From the NCBI RefSeq assembly GCF_015291705.1, contig NZ_CP030050.1:9239001-9303000 (forward strand): DNA of 64,000 nt, written 5' to 3'. Shown here piece after piece: positions 44,555 through 53,861 of this stretch. The stretch comes from Bradyrhizobium arachidis. Lineage in GTDB: Bacteria > Pseudomonadota > Alphaproteobacteria > Rhizobiales > Xanthobacteraceae. The notes under the pieces are model-generated. The model ran no database searches. It had not been told where the DNA came from and was given only the letters and a program-made list of their open reading frames with translations. The position numbers and the translations under genes were made by a program. Position 1 is the stretch's first letter. Every line of letters begins with the position of its first letter.

Positions 44555-46122
44555 ATGGTCCGGCCGTGGGGTGCAAGAAGATTTCGACGATCCGGTAGAT
44601 GCGGTCTTGCATCAATGTATCCGGCCTCTGTTTGGAGCGCAGTGCTCCGGGCCATCATGGATATCAGCGCGCATGTGATCTGGTTAGCGGACAGGCCTCG
44701 ACCGGGCCATTTGGGTCACCAGGGTTCACATGTGCCGGGAAGACCGATTCTCCATCGTCGTCTCATCCTCTCGCAGACCTCGGCGGGTAAGGGTTGTTAC
44801 GTCATCGATAGCTCCTCACTTCGCGCTGTTCCTTCGTTCGTGCCTGGCGGCCGTTCCTTCGTCCCGGCCTGCGCGCGCAGACGCGCCGCGCGCAAGGGGC
44901 CGTCAAAGCCGGCCGTCGTGCTGTCCTGACGTCTTGCTCTCCTGCTGCCAGGCTGCGCCTTGACGGCCCCGCGCACGGCGCGAGGATCAAGCAGGTCGGG
45001 ACACCGTCTCCTCCATCTTGACGCACGCGAAGGCGCGTCCCTTGTTGAGGACCGCCCAGGCGATCCGGGCGAGCTTGTTGGCGAGCGCAATCGCCAGCAC
45101 GTTGTGGTGCAATCGCTTCTTGGCGGCTTCGATCCAAGAGTTGAGGCCATAGCGCTCCCAGCACTTGACCTTTACCAGAACAACCCACGCGGCTTGCACG
45201 AACAGCGCGCGCAGGTAGCGATTACCGCGCCTTGATATACTGCCGAGGATCGTGCGGTCGCCGGTCGATATCTGCTTCGGAACAAGTCCAAGCCAGGCGC
45301 CGAAGTCGCGGCCTTTCGAGAACACGTCTCCGGTGCCGATCGCAGCCACCATTGCGCTCGAGATGATTGGGCCAATGCCAGGCACCGTCATCAGTCGCTG
45401 GCAGGCCCTATCTTGACGGGCTAGTGTTTCGATCTCGCCAGATAGACCCTCGATACGCTCATCCAGCCGGCGCCAGTCTTCCGCCAGACCCTCGATGATG
45501 GGCAACATGCGAGGCGAGAGCACATCAGTGCGTGTTGCCAAGATACCTGGCAACTCGAACCGCAGGGAATGCGGGCCTTGCCGCACGGCGATGCCCCGTT
45601 CCAGCAGGAACGCACGGATCTGATTGATCGCGCCGGTACGCTGACCGACCAATCGATCGCGGACGCGGTGCAGTGCCTGAAGGTCGAGCTGATCGGCGGT
45701 CTTGGTCGCGACGAACTTCATGGTCGGGCGTTGGACAGCCTCGGCGATGGCTTCCGCATCTCGGAAGTCATTCTTCTGTCCCTTCGAATACGGGCGCACG
45801 TATTTCGCTGGCATCAGGCGGGCGTCGTGGCCAAGTACTTGGAGTTTGCGGCTGAGATGATGGGCGCCTACGCAGGCCTCCATACCGATCAAGCACGGCG
45901 GCAGGTTGGCGAGCCGCGTTTCCACCTGGCCGCGCGACCACTTCTGCCGCAGCACGATGGCACCGCGGTGATCCTGACCCACGATGTGGAACGAGTTTTT
46001 GCCGATGTCGATGCCGATCACGGCGATCGCCGCGTTGAGTTTCTGAGACATGGCGTGCTCCTTGTCTTGAGCGCCCCTTGCCAGCTTCTCGTGCTGGCAG
46101 GGCCGGAGCACGGCCGGACCAT
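44555..46122 (-). mobile_element. IS110-family element of the IS1111 type, copy 2
   Basis: ATGGTCCGGCCGTG at 44555-44568 and its inverted copy at 46109-46122 enclose the transposase gene and mark the subterminal repeats. The 420-base non-coding part downstream of the transposase (44569-44986) fits the bridge-RNA side of IS1111 elements. Ends lie a few bases outside the repeats. Confidence 0.75.
44987..46051 (-). CDS. IS1111-type IS110 transposase, copy 2
   Basis: A 354-residue DEDD transposase: VIGIDIGKNSFHIVGQDHRG, CLIGMEACVGAHHLSRKLQV and KNDFRDAEAIAEAVQRPTMK, then LMTVPGIGPIISSAMVAAIG, FGAWLGLVPKQISTGDR and ISRRGNRYLRALFVQA. The start at 46051 has AAGGAG upstream. Intact, and only distantly similar to copy 1. 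Confidence 0.94.
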   Translation of the reverse strand: MSQKLNAAIAVIGIDIGKNSFHIVGQDHRGAIVLRQKWSRGQVETRLANLPPCLIGMEACVGAHHLSRKLQVLGHDARLMPAKYVRPYSKGQKNDFRDAEAIAEAVQRPTMKFVATKTADQLDLQALHRVRDRLVGQRTGAINQIRAFLLERGIAVRQGPHSLRFELPGILATRTDVLSPRMLPIIEGLAEDWRRLDERIEGLSGEIETLARQDRACQRLMTVPGIGPIISSAMVAAIGTGDVFSKGRDFGAWLGLVPKQISTGDRTILGSISRRGNRYLRALFVQAAWVVLVKVKCWERYGLNSWIEAAKKRLHHNVLAIALANKLARIAWAVLNKGRAFACVKMEETVSRPA

Positions 46123-46346
46123 CCCATTAGGAGACGTCATTGCTCCGGTGGGCAATTGCGTTGTTTCAAAGGCACGGCGGACGCGGTGGCCGCCGCCGAC
46201 ACCCAATTGGTCTGCTTGGCTCACCATTGATCTGCATCAACCTCCTCAGTCTCCTCCGAGCGAAATGATTTCGACTGCAGCATGCAAGTAATCGGACGGC
46301 TCCGGCGCAATCCCGCCGAAACTTTCCCGCGAGGGAGGAGGCCTCC

Positions 46347-48134
46347 ATGGCTGACCATTCCACCATTTCAACTGAATCCCGCCTGGCCTCGCCGGGCTCG
46401 TCGACCGCGATCACTCGCCGCTCGCTGCTTGGCGGGACCGGCATTGCGGTTGGTGCCGCCGTGCTTGCGTCTCCGCCGAGCATGCCCGGGTTCGCCCCGG
46501 CGCTGGCGCAGCCTGCGAGCGCAAACGCCCGACCGCTCGACGAGGCATTCAAACACCGGGCCTTTGAAGTCCGCGGGGTCTGTGCGAGCAACAACGAGAA
46601 AATTCCCATCGCGCCCCACCCCGCGAATGGCGACGAGGCGCGCTACAGTAACAAGATCGGCTCCGATTCACGTGGCCTGCCGCACGACAAACGCGGCGAA
46701 GTGACACAGGAGGCTTGGCAGGCTCTCTATGCCGCCTGCCAGTCGGGCGATCCCGCCGATTTCGAAAAGATCCCGCTTGGCGGCACTCGCAAGCTGGTCA
46801 ATCCCTTGGGCACGCTGGCAGTCAGTCTCAGCGGCATAAACGCAACTCAGATTGGAATACCCCCGGCACCGGCTCTTGCAAGTGCGGAGCGCGGCGGCGA
46901 GGCGGTCGAGGTATATTGGCAATCCCTGCTTCGTGATGTTCCGCTTACCGAGTTGCGCGACGACACCTCCAATCGGGACGTGCTTGTAGCAACCGAGGAG
47001 ATCAACAAGCTTGCCGATTTCCGAGGGCCGAAGTCTGGTGGGCGGGTCACGCCCGGCACACTGTTCCGCGCCAATGCGCTTTATTTCGACGCAGGCGACC
47101 CGAAGGGCCGCTCCGTCACGCCTCCAGGCGTTTTGGACGGTCCGCTGATCTCGCAGTTCCTGCTCAGGGACGCGCCCTATGCCTCACAGTGGATCAGTGC
47201 TCAAATTCGTACCGCGTTGCCCGCCAGCGAATTCCTGACTGACTACGAGGAGTGGCTGGCGATCCAGAATGGCGCCGCACCGAAGCGCCAGTTGCAGTTC
47301 GACGCGACACCGCGATACATCACGACAGGAAGAGATCTCGCAGAGTATATCCACACTGGTCCGGCACTCGGGTGGGCGGCAGCGCTGCTCCTCGCAACCC
47401 CAGGAGGCGGGGCAGACAAGCGCTACTCCGGGATCTATCCACCGGCAGAGCCCGTGTCCTACCCCTCGAACCCGTATCGGAAATCGAAAACCCAAGCCCC
47501 GGCGGGCGCCACCTTCGGGTTGCAATATGTGCAGGCACTGCTCGCCACGGGGATCAGTAACTCCGTCCGCGCCGCCTACTGGCAGAAGTATTTCGTGCAC
47601 AGGGCTGTGAGACCGGAAGCCTACGGTGCTCTGGCGCACCATCGCCTCGCCAATGGCGTGAGCGACTACCCGCTGCATGATGATTTCCTGAAATCGGAAG
47701 CCCTCGCTCGCAGCAAGGCCAAATACAGCACCCATCTGTTGTCGCAAACCTATCCGGAAGGCGCGCCCTTGCACTCCACGTATCCCGGCGGGGCCACGAG
47801 CGTTGGTGCCGTTACAGCGACCATATTGAAGGCGTTCTTCGACGAGAGCCGCGTCATCGCCAACCCGGTGCAGCCTGATCCGGCTGACCCGACAAGGCTC
47901 GTGCCCTATAACGGCTCACCGCTCACGGTCGGCGGAGAGTTGAACAAGCTCGCCGTGAATTTTGGTTTCGGACGGAACTGGGCGGGCATCCACTGGCGTT
48001 CCGACGCCTCAGCCTCGATGGCAATCGGTGAGGAAGTGGCAATCTGCATGTTGCGGGACGAGCGTGCCACCCTTCGCGAGCCGTTCGACGGCTTCTCCTT
48101 CACGCGTTTCGACGGCAGCCGCGTGACGATTTGA
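46347..48134 (+). CDS. Tat-exported vanadium-dependent haloperoxidase homologue
   Basis: A 595-residue protein. A twin-arginine signal (ITRRSLLGGTGIAVGAAVL) predicts export in folded form. The haloperoxidase/PAP2-like core has QKYFVHRAVRPEAYG (Lys and Arg, about residue 412) and AGIHWRSDASASMAIGEEVA (apical His, about 548). The middle motif reads HSTYPGGATSVGAVTATI at about 474, where active enzymes have a PSGH loop. Ser and His are replaced by Gly and Ala, so the vanadate acid-base His appears lost. Either the activity differs or it is gone. The start has GGGAGGAGGCCTCC upstream. It stands alone. Confidence 0.85.
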   Translation: MADHSTISTESRLASPGSSTAITRRSLLGGTGIAVGAAVLASPPSMPGFAPALAQPASANARPLDEAFKHRAFEVRGVCASNNEKIPIAPHPANGDEARYSNKIGSDSRGLPHDKRGEVTQEAWQALYAACQSGDPADFEKIPLGGTRKLVNPLGTLAVSLSGINATQIGIPPAPALASAERGGEAVEVYWQSLLRDVPLTELRDDTSNRDVLVATEEINKLADFRGPKSGGRVTPGTLFRANALYFDAGDPKGRSVTPPGVLDGPLISQFLLRDAPYASQWISAQIRTALPASEFLTDYEEWLAIQNGAAPKRQLQFDATPRYITTGRDLAEYIHTGPALGWAAALLLATPGGGADKRYSGIYPPAEPVSYPSNPYRKSKTQAPAGATFGLQYVQALLATGISNSVRAAYWQKYFVHRAVRPEAYGALAHHRLANGVSDYPLHDDFLKSEALARSKAKYSTHLLSQTYPEGAPLHSTYPGGATSVGAVTATILKAFFDESRVIANPVQPDPADPTRLVPYNGSPLTVGGELNKLAVNFGFGRNWAGIHWRSDASASMAIGEEVAICMLRDERATLREPFDGFSFTRFDGSRVTI

Positions 48135-48433
48135 CAGCAGACAGGCGGCGTCCATGCCCTGAGGGCCGGTGCACATAAGCGGAAGCGTTTATGCTCGATG
48201 GCCTGTCGGTGAAGGCCCAGCGCCTCGCCTGCTAAACTGACGTGTCCCGATGGCGGCCTCGTTCTGACATCTTGCGAAGCAATTCACCCAACAGATTCTT
48301 TGTCCCGCTGGGAGCCCAGTCGCATCCGTGAAGATCGCCAAACTGGTAAGCGATCACGAAGGCGGCTTATTTAGCGATCAAGAGCTGGTCGATGCCGTCA
48401 CGCGCGTTCGGCCGCTATGATTGGATGTAGGTT

Positions 48434-48961
48434 ATGTTGGACAGAGCTGCCGATCTTCTTATCGTTGAGGGTACCGAGGGTGGCCCATACGCGAGTTTGA
48501 TCGCCGCAGACGAATCCAAAATTATTGCTGTCGTGATCAAGGGACGACCTCGAGCTGGCCGGGCCTCGATCGTCGATCCCAATTCGCAGGGAGTAGAGCT
48601 CATCCGAATTGCCCAGCAGAATCTCGTGCTCGACATCATCGAATCGGCAGATCATCCGCTCGGCGGCACATCGCTTAGTAGCGCGATCGCAACTCTAACC
48701 TACGCTGCGAACTTACCTGAGGTGGCGAGAGAAGCTCATGCCCTTGCGCCCGCGTTGTCCGGCGCCCACGACCATTGGCGTGCAGTCCCGGATTACGATG
48801 ACCGGCCCGTTGGGCCAATGTTCGCGGCCCCCACGCTGCCGGGCCCTGCGGACGTAGACCCTCTCACCATCGAACCGATGACTGCCGTCGACGATCCCGG
48901 ACTTGCCGGCCGCATCAAGGCGAATGTGAATGTCCCACAATGGCTGAAAGACCTGCTTTAG
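48434..48961 (+). CDS. Hypothetical protein
   Basis: A 175-residue protein that I do not recognise. The first 60 residues (MLDRAADLLIVEGTEGGPYA, ADESKIIAVVIKGRPRAGR) look globular. The C-terminal half is proline-rich (VGPMFAAPTLPGPADVDPLT). No signal peptide or membrane helix. Start ATG 48434 has only a weak ribosome site. Confidence 0.4.
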   Translation: MLDRAADLLIVEGTEGGPYASLIAADESKIIAVVIKGRPRAGRASIVDPNSQGVELIRIAQQNLVLDIIESADHPLGGTSLSSAIATLTYAANLPEVAREAHALAPALSGAHDHWRAVPDYDDRPVGPMFAAPTLPGPADVDPLTIEPMTAVDDPGLAGRIKANVNVPQWLKDLL

Positions 48962-49163
48962 CGCGGCAGTGATCTCCGTAGGGACGGGATAGAGCGTGAA
49001 GCGGAGGCGACCGGCGGCAAGGCCTGCCGAGCTCGAGAAAATCTTCATCGGCAAAGGCCTCCTGGTCGTTGGCGCAGCGCTCATCGGACGGCTCATTTCG
49101 TTGCGGTAGATGGCCGATCACAATTACTGATTGCACGTTGTCGCGCTAGCGAGGTGGCCACGC

Positions 49164-49409
49164 ATGCCTAAGGTTGAAATCACCATCGTGTGCTCGACGG
49201 AGAGGCCGTCAAAGCACGAGCAGCTACGTCTAATGAGTGCCGCTAAGACCGCTAAAGGTCAGGATAAGTCGCTTCTGAGTTTTGCCGTCGAAGGCCTCGA
49301 CTGCCTTCCGGTCTGTCCGAATTGTACGCTACAACGCGCTGGACTTTGCCGCGGCAGCAGAGATCTTTTTGCTTGGCGCCAAGTAGTGTATAGTTCGAGC
49401 GTTGGCTAG
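49164..49409 (+). CDS. Small hypothetical protein
   Basis: An 81-residue frame starting MPKVEITIVCSTERPSKHEQ with a CLPVCPNCTLQRAGLC cysteine cluster that could bind zinc. I do not recognise a family. The ribosome site is weak. Confidence 0.3.
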   Translation: MPKVEITIVCSTERPSKHEQLRLMSAAKTAKGQDKSLLSFAVEGLDCLPVCPNCTLQRAGLCRGSRDLFAWRQVVYSSSVG

Positions 49410-49567
49410 ACCCAATATCGAAACAAGCAGCAGGAAGTTTGTCAGCTTTCCCAAGAGTAGCGCCATCCTGCTATGCGCGTCGACACCAAGGTCGCGCTAC
49501 GGAGACGGCCATCCGCTAACGGGCTCGATCCATCGTGGTGGAAATCACCGAATTATATTCAGGAACC

Positions 49568-49795
49568 ATGATTGACAATGATGACAAGAAGCGGCGCCGA
49601 CTCGTCGAATTCAAGAATGGTTGCCGCTATGGCAGGTTCGGGAAAACGAAGGCTTATGAACTAATCGCCCACGAGAGAATTAGGGCGTACAAGATGGGCG
49701 GCAAGACCCTCATCGACCTGGACAGTGTGGATGAATATCACGCTTCGTTGCCCAGGCTTGAAGCGAGGGCGAGTCCCGGCACCGAATCTCCTTAG
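49568..49795 (+). CDS. Excisionase-like helix-turn-helix protein
   Basis: A 75-residue protein. RYGRFGKTKAYELIAHERIR, then AYKMGGKTLIDLDSVDEYHA, is the winged-helix layout of HTH_17/excisionase proteins that bind DNA to steer integrase direction. The start at 49568 has CAGGAACC upstream; a GTG at 49535 is possible. A partial second copy lies at 51160-51240. No integrase is nearby. It could be the recombination directionality factor of the element. Confidence 0.75.
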   Translation: MIDNDDKKRRRLVEFKNGCRYGRFGKTKAYELIAHERIRAYKMGGKTLIDLDSVDEYHASLPRLEARASPGTESP

Positions 49796-49924
49796 CGAGA
49801 TAGCAGACGCACTGTCGCCTAAGCTGTCGAGCCGATCCACCATGCTATAGATCCAGTATGGGATACTGCACTCGGCTCAATATATCTCATCGCACCATCC
49901 TGCGAAGACCGATAGAAGCGCGTA

Positions 49925-51145
49925 ATGGAAAATCAAAGTTTTGATGCGGCCGGTTTACAGCAACTCCGTGACGCTATGGCGGATTTAGTCACCACGATGG
50001 ACCGACCGGGCATCGTCACTCTTGTCGCTCGTGGACGCGAAGTCCCTGTCGACGCCGTTGGTACACATGAGTTCGGTGGTGGCAGCCCTACTGCAGCGAG
50101 ACCATCTTCCGGATCGCCTCCGCTACAAAGCCGATGGTCGCAGCGACCACGCTTGCCCTTGTCGAGGAAGGAAAGCTTCGACTGGACGAACCGGTGGACC
50201 GCCGGCTTCCCGAACTGGCAAGTCGTCGCGTGGTGAAAACCTTGAGTGGTCAGGTCAACGAGACGGTCTCAGCACGGCGTCCGGTTCTCGTCAGCGATCT
50301 GCTGACCATGCGGATGGGGCGGGGTGGATCATGGTGGCTGGCGATTACCCGATCCAGACGGCCTTTATGGAGGCCGATCTGCTCGTTCCTACCGAATGCC
50401 CGTGCTGTCACTCGACGAGTGGTTGGCGCGTTTGTCGCGCCTGCCTCTCATGGATCATCCCGGCGACGTCTGGCGATATGATCTCTCCATGACGGTGCTC
50501 GGCGCGCTGATCATGCGAGTGACAGACCAGCCGTTGGGGGACGTGATGGCCACGCGAATTTTCGATCCGCTCGGGATGAAGGATAGGGGATTTACCGTTC
50601 CTGCTGACAAGTTGGACCGGTTTCCGCCATGTTATCGTCCGAACCGCGAGGCCGGGACCGCCGATATCTGGGACCCTGCTGGGCCCAGCAGCTTCTGGGC
50701 CAGTGAACCAGAGTTTCCCGGTGGTCACGGAGGACTCGTTTCTACCGCTGACGACTATCTCAGCTTCGCGCGAATGATGATGAACTCGGGCAAAGGGCCG
50801 AGTGGCAGGCAGGTCCTGTCCGAGGCGTCCGTCCACGCCATGATGAGCGACAAGGTGCCGGTAGAGGTGAAGGCACGGTCACCGTTCAGCCCTGGTTTTT
50901 GGGACAATCGTGGTTGGGGCTAGGTCGACAGTGCAAAAGCCCGTACGAGGGCAGCAGCGCCGCGGCTTCGGTTGGGAAGGCGGCTACGGGGTTTGCGCCT
51001 ATTGGGACGCCGAGACGGAGTTCTTCGCATCGTTCTATCGCAATGTCTCATCGACTCGCCGGAGTACCCTGCGCTCTATCGCAGATTTTGGGATGGGGTC
51101 AATTGGCTATAGAGGTCGGGCACCGTGGTCCAGACGATGGTGACC
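49925..51145 (+). pseudogene. Serine hydrolase/beta-lactamase-class C relic
   Basis: Pieces in three frames line up: LRDAMADLVTTMDRPGIVTL; then IFRIASATKPMVAATTLALV, containing the SxxK catalytic motif SATK; then LDEPVDRRLPELAS; then MDHPGDVWRYDLSMTVLGAL, with the Tyr of YxN-like WRYDLS; then VPADKLDRFPPCYRPNREAG and GHGGLVSTADDYLSFARMMM; finally FGWEGGYGVCAYWD. At least three frameshifts break the gene. Relatives are EstB-type esterases and beta-lactamase-related serine hydrolases. Confidence 0.8.
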
Positions 51146-51159
51146 ACGGACGACTTGCG

Positions 51160-51240
51160 CTATAAGAGTTCGAAAAGACGAAGGCTTATGAACTGACCGT
51201 CCGCGAGAGGATCAACGCATTCAAAACATGGCCGTGGATC
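51160..51240 (+). pseudogene. Partial copy of the excisionase-like gene
   Basis: EFEKTKAYELTVRERINAFK parallels KTKAYELIAHERIRAYK of the gene at 49568, and the DNA shares GACGAAGGCTTATGAACT exactly. The 5' part and the wing are missing, so this is a non-functional duplicate. Confidence 0.6.
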
Positions 51241-51289
51241 CACTATCGCATCAGCTCAATCGTTCGCTCCCTTCAATTGAGACCTGGCG

Positions 51290-53131
51290 TCAACCGGCTG
51301 CGGCGTCGAAGCCGCGGCGTACAATTATTTCGGCCGGATGCAAATAGAGATGCCCCCGCGCGGGATCGGAGCCCCATAGGTTTTCGCCCTCGATGAGCGG
51401 CGGCCGCGGCAAGGGCTGTCCGGAAAAATTGGCCACGATCTGCAACAAATCGTTGTTAGCGCTTCGCCAAACCACGTTGAGGCCGCCAAGATTGCGCTTT
51501 GCGCCCAGCAGTTCGGCGCGTGCCGCCTTGAAGCCGGCCTTGAGGAGCGGCACAACCTTTTCGCGCCGGATGGCGAGCAGTTCCTTCGTCAAGGCACGAA
51601 ACTCGGCGCTGATTGGCGCGTGCATGATGCTGTTCCAGTCGAGCCGCGAGGCTTCAAAGGTCTTGACCTGGCAAGGATCTGGAATTCGGTCCCGCATCTC
51701 AGGAGTGGAGAAGGCTTGAAAGTGCGCAAACTCCTTGCGGCGTCCTTCCCGTGTCAGACTGGCGGCCTCGCCTGTCCAGTCCGCAAAGAACAGGAAAGGC
51801 GTGGCGGCGGCAGCCTCCTCGCCCATGAACAGCAGAGGAATGTGCGGATTGAGCGTCAGAAGCACCATGGCCTGGCGGAGTTTTCCCTTGCCGACAAGTT
51901 GCGTGAACCGTTCACCCAAAGCACGGTTCCCGATTTGATCATGGTTCTGCGCGAAGAAGATGGTGGCGTCCGGCTGTAAATGAGCACTGGGTTCGCCGCG
52001 CGGTTCGTCATGCAGTGGAAAGATTTCGCCTTGATAAGCGAAGCCCTCGGTGAGCGCACGCGCAAGGTGCTGCAGAGGCTTGTCGGCAAATGCCTTGTAG
52101 TAGCCTTCATCTTCGCCGGTCAGCAGCACATGGAGCGCATTGTGAAAATCATCGCCCCATTGCGCGTTATACAGCCTTGTGCGTCCCCGTGGCCTCTCAA
52201 GAAGGTGTGCCTGGTTGGCTTCGTTTTCGAGCATGAGATGAACGTGCCGGCCGACCAAGCTGCTGCGCACAGTCTCAGCAAGTTCGACGAGAAAGTGCTT
52301 CTTTGAATCGTCTTTCAGGGCATGAACGGCATCTAAGCGAAGCCCATCGAAGCCATAGTCACGCAGCCACATCAGTGCGTTGTCGATCAAAAACTGACGA
52401 ACGAACGCGCCATCCTTGCCTTCCAAATTGACAGCCGGCCCCCAGCCGGTCGAATGGCGTTTTGTGAAGAAGTTTTCTGCGTAGCTGTGTAAATAGTTGA
52501 GCTGAGGACCGAAGTGGTTATAGACGACATCAAGATAGACCATCATGTCACGCTCGTGCGCGGCATGCAGAAGGCGCTTCAAGTCTTCAGGCCGCCCATA
52601 GCGCGCATTCGGCGCGTTGAGCAGAACGCCGTCATATCCCCAACTGTATCGGCCAGGCACATCGTTGAGCGGCATGAGCTCGATCGCCGTGATGCCGAGA
52701 TCGCGCAGATAATCGAGCTTTCTCTCAACACCGGCATAAGTGCCCTCCGGCGAAAATGTGCCGACATGAAGCTCGTAAATGGCGGCTTCTGCCCAGGGGC
52801 GGCCGGTATAAAGTATGGGATCACGTAGGGCAGTGGTGTCGACGACTTCGCTCGGCTCGCCCACGTCGTCCGGCTGAAATCGTGATGCCGGATCAGGCAC
52901 GACAAGGGCGCCGTTAATGCGAAACTGGTAGCGCGAGCCAACTCGCGCTGGCGGACTGAACAGTTGATACCAACCATCCGTATCCTTTGGCATGTTGCGC
53001 GGCGGTTGACCGACCTCGAGAAGCTCAATCGATAGCGCGCTAGGCGCCCAAAGGTTGAACACCACACCTTGTGCGGTGATCAGCGGGCCATGACACCGCG
53101 GTTGATTGGCCGCCCCAAGCTTGTCGGTCAA
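51290..53131 (-). CDS. treZ: Malto-oligosyltrehalose trehalohydrolase, TreZ
   Basis: A 613-residue GH13 enzyme that releases trehalose from maltooligosyl-trehalose. An N-terminal CBM48-like domain (LITAQGVVFNLWAPSALSIE) is followed by the TIM barrel. YELHVGTFSPEGTYAGVERK and YLDVVYNHFG form region I, GLRLDAVHALKD holds the nucleophile Asp, and VHLMLENEANQAHLL carries the catalytic Glu. FFAQNHDQIGNRALGERF is region IV. The NHDQIGNR motif is diagnostic for TreZ. Partner treY (synthase) is not in the window. The TTG at 53131 is chosen; longer readings run into the small upstream gene. Confidence 0.92.
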   Translation of the reverse strand: MTDKLGAANQPRCHGPLITAQGVVFNLWAPSALSIELLEVGQPPRNMPKDTDGWYQLFSPPARVGSRYQFRINGALVVPDPASRFQPDDVGEPSEVVDTTALRDPILYTGRPWAEAAIYELHVGTFSPEGTYAGVERKLDYLRDLGITAIELMPLNDVPGRYSWGYDGVLLNAPNARYGRPEDLKRLLHAAHERDMMVYLDVVYNHFGPQLNYLHSYAENFFTKRHSTGWGPAVNLEGKDGAFVRQFLIDNALMWLRDYGFDGLRLDAVHALKDDSKKHFLVELAETVRSSLVGRHVHLMLENEANQAHLLERPRGRTRLYNAQWGDDFHNALHVLLTGEDEGYYKAFADKPLQHLARALTEGFAYQGEIFPLHDEPRGEPSAHLQPDATIFFAQNHDQIGNRALGERFTQLVGKGKLRQAMVLLTLNPHIPLLFMGEEAAAATPFLFFADWTGEAASLTREGRRKEFAHFQAFSTPEMRDRIPDPCQVKTFEASRLDWNSIMHAPISAEFRALTKELLAIRREKVVPLLKAGFKAARAELLGAKRNLGGLNVVWRSANNDLLQIVANFSGQPLPRPPLIEGENLWGSDPARGHLYLHPAEIIVRRGFDAAAG

Positions 53132-53150
53132 CGCTTTCTCGCCTTCTTGT

Positions 53151-53282
53151 TTACGTGCTTGTCCGAGGTTTTCTCTTGCCCGTTTTCCCGCGTGCGGCCC
53201 GCATGTTGTCGACCAGATTCGGATAGGGCCGGCCTGCTTTCTTGGCCGACCGCTTTGCAGCAGTCTTCTCTGTGGGTGACAT
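53151..53282 (-). CDS. Small basic protein upstream of treZ
   Basis: A 43-residue protein starting MSPTEKTAAKRSAKKAGRPY and containing PNLVDNMRAARGKTGKRKPR. AGRPYPNLVDNMRAA recurs in small rhizobial proteins. An AGGAAATCAAAAA leader precedes the ATG. It ends 19 bases before treZ and is likely co-transcribed. It is strongly basic and may bind nucleic acid, but its function is not known. Confidence 0.55.
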   Translation of the reverse strand: MSPTEKTAAKRSAKKAGRPYPNLVDNMRAARGKTGKRKPRTST

Positions 53283-53433
53283 TTTTTGATTTCCTGCCCG
53301 CCCTCTTTCGCGGATTGCTCTCGTGCCAGGGCGCCTGTCGACCCATGCCTTCGCCTCTCATCGATCATCGGGGAAGCCCCCCTCGCGGTCGGCGATGAGG
53401 GTGCCATGAGAATTGCTGAGACCGACGAGCTCA

Positions 53434-53586
53434 TCAGGGATGAAAGAAGAAGGTCCAGATGGCGACGATGGTCACGGCGGCCAGCGCCAAGCTGAAGATG
53501 AGCAGGGCTAGAACGCTTCCGCCGGGCTCGGCCTGACGGGCTTCGGAAGAGGGCGCGACTATTCGTCGTTCACGCAGGCTGTACAT
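53434..53586 (-). CDS. Small single-span membrane protein
   Basis: A 50-residue protein: MYSLRERRIVAPSSEARQAE, then one membrane helix (VLALLIFSLALAAVTIVAIW) and TFFFHP. The start at 53586 follows GGAGGAAATC, a strong ribosome site. It faces away from the stress gene at 53688. It lies in a stress cluster and may be a membrane stress peptide; that is inference. Confidence 0.6.
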   Translation of the reverse strand: MYSLRERRIVAPSSEARQAEPGGSVLALLIFSLALAAVTIVAIWTFFFHP

Positions 53587-53639
53587 GATTTCCTCCGTTT
53601 CGATGAGAAAGCGGCGGCAGCAGGATTGTTCCTCACGAG

Positions 53640-53664
53640 GGAACGCGCAGGGGTGTCCTGCGTT
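53640..53664 (+). promoter_or_regulatory. EcfG general-stress promoter, perfect match
   Basis: GGAAC at 53640-53644, exactly 16 bases, then CGTT at 53661-53664. This is the full consensus of the alphaproteobacterial EcfG sigma factor. The next start codon is 24 bases downstream. Confidence 0.8.
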
Positions 53665-53687
53665 CGGCCTCCTGAAGGGAGCTAAAC

Positions 53688-53861
53688 ATGACTGAGAAAT
53701 TCAACCCGGCGCCACCGGACAAACATGCCGAAGACCCCAAGCAGAGCGTGAAAGAGGACAGGAAGAAGGATGATGAGCTTGAGAAAGGTCTCAAGGGAAC
53801 GTTCCCTGCTTCCGATCCGGTCAGCAGCACTCAGGGGTCGAAAGCAACACGCGACGGTTAA
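53688..53861 (+). CDS. Small hydrophilic stress protein
   Basis: A 57-residue, highly charged protein: MTEKFNPAPPDKHAEDPKQS, VKEDRKKDDELEKGLKGTFP, ASDPVSSTQGS. The LEKGLKGTFPASDPVS ending recurs in rhizobial stress proteins. The start has AAGGGAG upstream, and a perfect EcfG promoter lies 24 bases before it. It overlaps the next gene by one base. Probably intrinsically disordered. Confidence 0.75.
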   Translation: MTEKFNPAPPDKHAEDPKQSVKEDRKKDDELEKGLKGTFPASDPVSSTQGSKATRDG

